Source: Sulfurovum sp. (lineage in GTDB: Bacteria; Campylobacterota; Campylobacteria; Campylobacterales; Sulfurovaceae). Taken from it: a stretch of DNA of 27,741 bases. The number at the start of each line of letters is the position of its first letter. The stretch's first letter is position 1. A program made the position numbers and the translations under genes. Positions 24,701-27,741 of the stretch are shown piece by piece. The notes under the pieces were generated by a model. It saw only the letters and a program-made list of their open reading frames with translations. It was not told the DNA's origin and did no database searches. Where the stretch lies: NCBI GenBank assembly GCA_004377245.1, contig SOIK01000094.1, positions 1-27,741 on the forward strand. Reading direction: 5' to 3'.

Positions 24701-25238
24701 AAGCGTGTAGTGCTGCTTTAATTTGTAATGGATCTTGGCAAGTCTCTAAAAGGAAAACATCACAACCACCATCGATGAGACCCAATGCACAAAGTTTATA
24801 CCCTTCATATATCTCATCATAATGGATATGTCCTAAGGATGGAAGTTTTGTCCCTGGTCCAACCGAACCCAGCACAAATTTAGGTGACTCCTCCGTACCA
24901 TACTCATCACATATCTCTTTAACAAGTACTGCACCTTTTTTTGAGAGTTCATACGCACGTTCACCCATCTGATACTCATCGAGCACCCATGGCATGGTTC
25001 CAAAGGTATTGGTCTTTATGAGGTCAGCTCCAGCCATCGCATAACGTTTGTGTATACGTTTGATGAGTTCTGCAGCTGTATCATTGAGAAGTTCATTACA
25101 CCCCTCTTGATTTACACCTTTATCATCAATCCAAGCTTCTTCAGGGACTTCAAGGTCTTGTATCTGTGTACCCATAGCACCATCGATGACTAAAATACGT
25201 TGTTCCAGTAGTGACTTTATCGTTTCAGTGATAGACAA
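21729..25238 (-). CDS. metH: Cobalamin-dependent methionine synthase MetH
   Basis: A 1169-residue cytosolic enzyme that moves a methyl group from methyltetrahydrofolate to homocysteine through cobalamin. Modules in order: homocysteine-binding (DGAMGTQIQ; zinc Cys in FNCGTG and GGCCGTTPQHI near residues 295-296), pterin-binding (GERSNATGSKAFRELI, about 350-620), cobalamin-binding with lower-ligand His732 in GDVHDVGKNLVDIIL, and the reactivation domain with the SAM-binding RxxxGY-type region (RMNRYQGARYSFGYPACPD). Full length. The start was set to TTG 25238 (AAGGAAG six bases upstream); a more upstream ATG would add 32 unlike residues covering the promoter and hairpins. Confidence 0.96.
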   Translation of the reverse strand: MSITETIKSLLEQRILVIDGAMGTQIQDLEVPEEAWIDDKGVNQEGCNELLNDTAAELIKRIHKRYAMAGADLIKTNTFGTMPWVLDEYQMGERAYELSKKGAVLVKEICDEYGTEESPKFVLGSVGPGTKLPSLGHIHYDEIYEGYKLCALGLIDGGCDVFLLETCQDPLQIKAALHACEAANEEREVKLPIMVSVTIELSGSMLIGTDATTIVTILEPFDILSLGFNCGTGPDQVKKHLKTLSELCDIPISVHANAGLPQNRGGYTYYPMGPDEFTEKQLEFTEFDGVSFLGGCCGTTPQHIQALKKAVEVIKPKKPSGSIEPSIASLFNTTELFQEPAPLLIGERSNATGSKAFRELIIAGDHEGTLTVGQAQVRDGAHLLDVNVEFAGRDGATDMAAVMEIYNQKIPLPLMPDATRVNTMEAGLKCIGGKPIINSVNLEDGEEKLDAICQLAKKYGTALVCLTIDEKGMAKTTEDKVAQAERIYDLCVNRHGIDPRNLIFDMLTFTVGSGDLEYRDAAIQTLGAIRELHIRHPEVGSTLGLSNISFGLDKNARVFLNSVFLHHCIQAGMTSVIINVKHIVPLMKMSEEDKNICEELLFAPDDQSLFKFIEHFSDKTLEDDSSDEEYEAMSSEEKIAKLLLDGDKERMIPLVEEARKEIDPDKIVNEILIDAMKVVGELFGSGQMQLPFVLQSAETMKTTVDYLNPYLTKKEKETDTTLVIGTVKGDVHDVGKNLVDIILSNNGFKVVNVGIKTELQEYFDVVEKQSIQAIGMSGLLVKSTAVMKDNLEAMAEMGMDIPVLLGGAALTRSFVDDFCRPIYKGPIFYCRDAFDGVIAMGRIEKYNEDNSIGLDTRMAGDMMEREAKIKKEVIIPPFAEIKMPDRSVEIPTPPFWGRRVLQKADLDIDMIYEWINTRSVFKMHWGYKSKGMDKEEYQKLIDETVYPAFERLKKEFIDKDLFEPTIIYGYYPCRSDDQELFLFDESEGWNIDANANREPLYKVIGRAVTKFSFPRQGRKPHRALSDFYRHDRHDVIALTCVSAGPKFAAYEKELYDAGKYLEYNMVHGLSVELAEALAEVVHKQIRLDLNIASEDEGHTLRDVRMNRYQGARYSFGYPACPDLEQSRELFDMLKPEEFGIELSETFQIHPEQSTTALVVHHKGATYYSV

Positions 25239-25251
25239 AAAACTTCCTTTA

Positions 25252-25281
25252 GGGGTTCTATTACCCCGACATGTAATGTCG
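25252..25281 (-). promoter_or_regulatory. Two small hairpins or operator in the metH leader
   Basis: On the minus strand, palindrome CGACAT-TAC-ATGTCG (25281-25267) overlaps the likely start point, then GGGG-TAATAGAA-CCCC (25267-25252) lies just before the AAGGAAG ribosome binding site. The first may be an operator; the second could gate translation. It does not look like a SAM, SAH or cobalamin riboswitch, being far too short. Confidence 0.4.
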
Positions 25282-25283
25282 TA

Positions 25284-25292
25284 ATTGTAGCA
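25284..25292 (-). promoter_or_regulatory. Putative extended -10 promoter of metH
   Basis: Minus-strand TGC followed by TACAAT (25289-25284), identical to the element before the first hydrogenase operon. The start point would be near 25277, inside the CGACAT palindrome. Confidence 0.45.
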
Positions 25293-25359
25293 AAGTATGA
25301 GATAAATATGATTAAAACAGACAACTACCCTCATCTCTCATATCAATGTAAGCTATAGA

Positions 25360-25368
25360 TGATATTAT
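25360..25368 (+). promoter_or_regulatory. Extended -10 promoter of the riboswitch-PAS unit
   Basis: TGA followed by TATTAT (25363-25368). The start point would be near 25375, which is the first base of the riboswitch P1 stem. The agreement of the two supports both calls. Confidence 0.5.
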
Positions 25369-25373
25369 TCCAA

Positions 25374-25463
25374 ATATATGTATTGAAAAAGCTAAACCCA
25401 TTGTGAAGTGGGGGCAGAAAGCCATGGGATTCAAGAAGCCAGCCAGGCTACCAATAATATATA
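25374..25463 (+). ncRNA. Class I cyclic di-GMP riboswitch aptamer (GEMM-I)
   Basis: The core matches the GEMM-I pattern: GCTAAACCC, a stem CCCATT/AGTGGG capped by a GTGA (GNRA-type) tetraloop, then GGCAGAAAGCC, and the 3' element GCCAGCCAGGCTACC. Outside, P1 forms from ATATATGTATTG (25374-25385) and CAATAATATAT (25452-25462). The GNRA loop is the one that docks into the second stem in this class. By my alignment the ligand-contacting base before TAAACC is G, which fits c-di-GMP rather than the cGAMP variant. No gene lies in the 331-base interval between metH and the PAS gene; this element, its promoter and its terminator, plus the metH leader, fill most of it. Confidence 0.85.
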
Positions 25464-25498
25464 AAGTTACTCTTCTTTGAAACTTATATATTTATTTT
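25458..25498 (+). terminator. Riboswitch expression platform: terminator overlapping P1
   Basis: TATATAAAGTT (25458-25468) pairs with AACTTATATA (25481-25490), followed by TTTATTTT. The 5' arm shares bases with the 3' strand of P1, so ligand-stabilised P1 would block the terminator. That predicts an ON switch: c-di-GMP allows expression of the PAS protein. The logic is inferred from overlap only. Confidence 0.6.
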
Positions 25499-25569
25499 CC
25501 ATACACATTGCACACTACATTATTATCATTGGACATCGCATCATTATGTTCAATACATAAGGGGAAAAT

Positions 25570-26019
25570 ATGAGTCAAATTACTAAAAACATTATCACTG
25601 GTAAATCAATCACAAAACCTGAACCTGTAGACGAAGAAGTTCCATTTGATGGTGGAGTAATGATTACAGAGACAGATACTGCAGGTATCATCACTTATGC
25701 CAATCGTAAGTTCAGAGAAATGACAGGCTATTCAAAAGAAGAACTCATAGGTTCACCTCACAGTATCAACAGACATCCCGATATGCCTAAAGCTGCTTTC
25801 AAAGGGTTGCGGGAAACAATCAAAGGTGGAAATTATTGGGAAGGTCTTGTTAAAAATATGAACAATGAGGGGAAATACTATTTTGTTGAAGTTTGGATCA
25901 AACCAAAATTTGATGAGGACAATAAAATTGTAGGGTATATCGCAGGACGTAAAATTCCTGATAGAGGCTCCATGAACAAGGCTTTACCACAATATAAAGA
26001 AATGCTTGCTACTGAATAA
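25570..26019 (+). CDS. Single-PAS-domain sensor protein, CetB/Aer-like
   Basis: A 149-residue soluble protein made almost wholly of one PAS fold (about residues 25-130): VMITETDTAGIITYANRKFR, MTGYSKEELIGSPHSINRHP, DMPKAAFKGLRETIKGG, GYIAGRKIP. The RHPDMP motif and the conserved aromatic/Asn residues are typical of Aer-type, flavin-binding redox PAS domains, such as CetB of Campylobacter energy taxis. It has no output domain, so it must signal by binding another protein, perhaps a CetA-like receptor encoded elsewhere. AAGGGG precedes the ATG. It lies behind a c-di-GMP riboswitch, linking it to motile-sessile control. Flavin binding is inferred. Confidence 0.85.
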   Translation: MSQITKNIITGKSITKPEPVDEEVPFDGGVMITETDTAGIITYANRKFREMTGYSKEELIGSPHSINRHPDMPKAAFKGLRETIKGGNYWEGLVKNMNNEGKYYFVEVWIKPKFDEDNKIVGYIAGRKIPDRGSMNKALPQYKEMLATE

Positions 26020-26024
26020 TCAGC

Positions 26025-26051
26025 AGCTCTTTAACCTTAAAGGCTTTTTTT
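26025..26051 (+). terminator. Rho-independent terminator of the PAS gene
   Basis: AGC(T)CTTT pairs with AAAGGCT around loop AACCTT, followed by a run of seven T. It overlaps the last codons and stop of the convergent small gene, so the sequence serves both as terminator and as coding DNA. Confidence 0.75.
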
Positions 26052-26264
26052 CGCTTCTTGTAAAGCAGCAATCACTGCATCTATATTCGCTTTAGGAATA
26101 TGCACTTTCCAATCTGGCTCATCTGCATTAGCTTGTAATGAAATACCGATACTCGCTACACTCTCACTCTTTGGACCATAAGGTTCCGCTACTGTAGTAA
26201 CAGTGATCTTTCCATTTGTACCACTAAGTGTCATCTCATCTATTTTTGTTACTGCTCCGCTCAT
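26037..26264 (-). CDS. Conserved-looking small protein of unknown function
   Basis: A 75-residue soluble protein, MSGAVTKIDEMTLSGTNGKI, then a middle with EPYGPKSESVASIGISLQA and a C-terminal helix (IDAVIAALQEAKKSL). The alternating beta pattern and terminal helix suggest a small compact domain. ATG 26264 is preferred to the ATG six bases upstream because AAAGGA is then properly spaced. A perfect extended -10 lies about 30 bases upstream. I do not recognise the family. It is convergent with the PAS gene and downstream of lpxD on the same strand. Confidence 0.72.
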   Translation of the reverse strand: MSGAVTKIDEMTLSGTNGKITVTTVAEPYGPKSESVASIGISLQANADEPDWKVHIPKANIDAVIAALQEAKKSL

Positions 26265-26296
26265 AATCATTCCTTTATATTTTAATATACAAAATA

Positions 26297-26305
26297 ATTA
26301 TATCA
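26297..26305 (-). promoter_or_regulatory. Extended -10 promoter of the 75-residue protein gene
   Basis: Minus-strand TGA followed by perfect TATAAT (26302-26297), within a small AT palindrome (AAATAATT with AATTATTT, 26292-26314) at the end of lpxD. The start point would be near 26290, about 26 bases before the ATG. Confidence 0.5.
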
Positions 26306-26312
26306 CAATTAT

Positions 26313-27275
26313 TTACTGTTTTTTACGTTTAAGTAAACCAGCCATCTTTGCTTGCATACGCAACCACATTTTATGGTCAATAGCAGGGAAACCGGCATAA
26401 GTCTTACCACCTTCAAGTGACTTGGTAACACCACCTTTTGCTGCGATGGTAGCAAAATCACCAATATGAAGATGGCCCGCAGTACCACTTTTACCACCCA
26501 TGACCACATTCCTACCTAAAATAGTAGAGCCTGAAAGGCCTACTTGTGAAGCACAAAGAGTATGCTCTCCTACATCACAATTGTGTGCAATTTGAATAAG
26601 ATTATCAAGTTTAGTGCCTTTGCGTATGTAGGTTGTACCAAACACGGCTCTGTCTATGGTACAGTTTGCCCCTATCTCTACATCATCTTCCACAACAGCA
26701 TTACCATTTTGATAGATTTTGACATGTTCACCCCGTTTTGTATGTGCAAACCCATACCCATCACAACCAATCACCGTACCACTGTGTATGATACACTCAG
26801 AACCGATTTTCGTATGATGATACAGTGTAACATTTGGGTGAAGCAGAGTTCCTGAACCTATTGTGACATCATCACCTACATAACAGCCTGCCAAGATAGT
26901 AACATTGTCGCCAAGTGTGACATTTTTACCAAAACGTACTCGTTTATCTATGTCACACCCCTCGCCCATCGCTGGATGTCCACCTTTACTCTCTAATTTA
27001 TGTGCAAAGAACTTAGAAGCCAATGCTAATTTCAGATAAGGCTCATCTGTGATAAGTGCTACCGTAGTAGAAGGCAGTAACTCTGCATACTTCTCTTCTA
27101 TAAGTACTGCTGCTGCTTTTGTTTGAGGAAGTTGGTCTAAGTATTTAGCTGAATTAAAAAAACTAAGTTGTGTAGAGGTAGCTTCGCTGAGTGTATGGAT
27201 ACCATCGATTTCTATATTATTACCTTGAAAATCTAAACCGATATTTTGTGTTATTTCTGTAAGTTTGTAAGTCAT
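26313..27275 (-). CDS. lpxD: UDP-3-O-acylglucosamine N-acyltransferase LpxD
   Basis: A 320-residue enzyme of lipid A synthesis that adds the second hydroxyacyl chain to UDP-3-O-acyl-glucosamine, using acyl-ACP. An N-terminal uridine-binding domain (about 1-95) is followed by the left-handed beta helix of hexapeptide repeats ([20 protein letters not shown] and onward). The catalytic His lies in [33 protein letters not shown] is the next conserved block. Full family length. AAGGA eight bases before the ATG. It follows ilvN, a gene order familiar in Campylobacterota, so the gram-negative envelope is confirmed. Confidence 0.96.
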   Translation of the reverse strand: MTYKLTEITQNIGLDFQGNNIEIDGIHTLSEATSTQLSFFNSAKYLDQLPQTKAAAVLIEEKYAELLPSTTVALITDEPYLKLALASKFFAHKLESKGGHPAMGEGCDIDKRVRFGKNVTLGDNVTILAGCYVGDDVTIGSGTLLHPNVTLYHHTKIGSECIIHSGTVIGCDGYGFAHTKRGEHVKIYQNGNAVVEDDVEIGANCTIDRAVFGTTYIRKGTKLDNLIQIAHNCDVGEHTLCASQVGLSGSTILGRNVVMGGKSGTAGHLHIGDFATIAAKGGVTKSLEGGKTYAGFPAIDHKMWLRMQAKMAGLLKRKKQ

Positions 27276-27288
27276 AAGAAGAATCCTT

Positions 27289-27326
27289 TTGTAGACGTTA
27301 TTCCCAACTCGATGGGGAATCTACAA
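27289..27326. repeat. Hairpin repeat just upstream of lpxD
   Basis: TTGTAG and ATTCCC pair with GGGAAT and CTACAA; four to five unpaired bases (ACGTT) bulge on one side and the loop is about nine bases. It ends 14 bases before the lpxD start on the mRNA side. It may be part of a compound intergenic repeat with the next element, and could slow or end read-through from ilvN. Confidence 0.6.
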
Positions 27327-27347
27327 GTGGTTTATGTATCCAATTGT

Positions 27348-27408
27348 GAATCCCGTGTGCCCGCAGAAAATGCCCTTGGGGCACAAAAGCACGAGGATGA
27401 CGGGGAAT
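27348..27408. repeat. Intergenic repeat related to the 1026-1108 palindrome
   Basis: The right end AAGCACGAGGATGACG (27387-27402) equals the right arm end of the palindrome at 1081-1108. The left part has GTGCCC (27357-27362) pairing with GGGCAC (27379-27384) and outer GAATCCCGTG/…GGGGAAT ends. It looks like a diverged family member with a different centre. Confidence 0.55.
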
Positions 27409-27427
27409 ATAATAATTTTAGTACTAA

Positions 27428-27741
27428 CTATCTTTCGATAGCCACAACACCACCACGAACAACCTCAATAGGATTATATCTCTGTGCTGCTTCTAAAAAG
27501 TGCTGTACACGTTTTGGCTCATCTGCCACCATACCAATAACCATATTGGGTCCTACATTTGCTATACCGCCATTGTATGCCATACAAAGTACTTGGATAT
27601 CACTCAAACTCTCTTCAACAGGAAACTTCACAAGTACCATCTCTTTTTCAACCATCTCTTCATGTTCGATGACCTTATAAACAGGAATGAGCTTATGAAG
27701 CTGTTTAGTAATTTGTTCCATTACTTTAGTAGAACCATTCG
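27428..27741 (-). CDS. ilvN: Acetolactate synthase regulatory subunit, 5' end beyond the window
   Basis: The last ~104 residues of the small subunit of acetohydroxyacid synthase (also called ilvH), which controls feedback by valine in branched-chain amino acid synthesis. The reading frame stays open to 27741: NGSTKVMEQITKQLHKLIPV is internal to the family's N-terminal ACT domain, so the ATG at 27721 is not the true start. The C-terminal domain ends YNPIEVVRGGVVAIER, a family signature. The catalytic-subunit gene is expected just outside the window. Confidence 0.92.
   Translation of the reverse strand, partial: NGSTKVMEQITKQLHKLIPVYKVIEHEEMVEKEMVLVKFPVEESLSDIQVLCMAYNGGIANVGPNMVIGMVADEPKRVQHFLEAAQRYNPIEVVRGGVVAIER

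Noticed and set aside
25239..25300. The metH leader considered as a SAM, SAH or cobalamin riboswitch.
   Set aside because: The leader is only about 40 bases with two small hairpins and none of the conserved cores.
27246..27680. A 144-codon plus-strand ORF opposite ilvN.
   Set aside because: It runs through two hairpin repeats and the antisense strand of a recognised gene.
1..27741. tRNA, rRNA or integrase/transposase genes.
   Set aside because: None recognised on either strand by cloverleaf, conserved rRNA stretches or protein motifs.

Overview
The window reads as chromosomal DNA of a hydrogen-oxidising Campylobacterota (Epsilonproteobacteria) member, most like Sulfurovum or Sulfurimonas. 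The support is a hydABCDE-hypBCDEA cluster with the Wolinella/Helicobacter-type accessory gene hydE, an ilvN-lpxD gene pair, AT-rich DNA, extended -10 promoters (TGn-TAnnAT) and a CetB-like PAS protein. Assignments come from motif recognition and coordinates; no database search was run.

Layout. 1-2444: the start of an M20-type dipeptidase gene, small proteins (a membrane protein, a CPXCG zinc-ribbon-like protein, a DUF1653 protein), a mono-haem cytochrome c and, divergent from it, a b-type cytochrome. A near-perfect inverted repeat separates the convergent genes. 2481-9009: a first hydrogenase locus. It has a 40-residue ORF, an unusual 810-residue fusion (NirB-like FAD/NAD(P)H reductase, BFD-type [2Fe-2S] domain, charged linker, NiFe hydrogenase small subunit with no Tat signal), its large subunit, then hypF. 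9164-15076: hydABCDE, a Tat-exported, membrane-anchored, group 1-type uptake hydrogenase with cytochrome b, maturation protease and HydE. 15079-19077: a truncated nickel permease gene, a His-rich small membrane protein and hypBCDEA. 19126-21727: an ABC-F ATPase, then a 0.75-kb non-ordinary stretch. That stretch holds a 20-residue hydrophobic peptide ORF with type I toxin-like architecture, two copies of a ~109-bp structured repeat, and between them a duplicated fragment of the ABC-F 3' end. 21729-25238 (minus): metH. 25363-26019: a class I c-di-GMP riboswitch with a terminator platform ahead of a single-PAS-domain protein. 26037-27741 (minus): a small unknown protein, lpxD and the start-truncated ilvN, with hairpin repeats between the last two.

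How it fits together. Two NiFe hydrogenases, one predicted cytoplasmic and one periplasmic, flank hypF and probably share one Hyp maturation set and one endopeptidase. The periplasmic enzyme should pass H2 electrons to quinone through HydC. The fusion enzyme could connect H2 to the NAD(P)H pool in one polypeptide pair, but one proximal-cluster cysteine is Asn, so its electron path is uncertain.

Most worth following up: the reductase-BFD-hydrogenase fusion with its missing cluster ligand; the putative type I toxin-antitoxin locus at 21006-21236; the riboswitch-PAS unit; and the nickel-handling remnant plus His-rich peptide before hypB.
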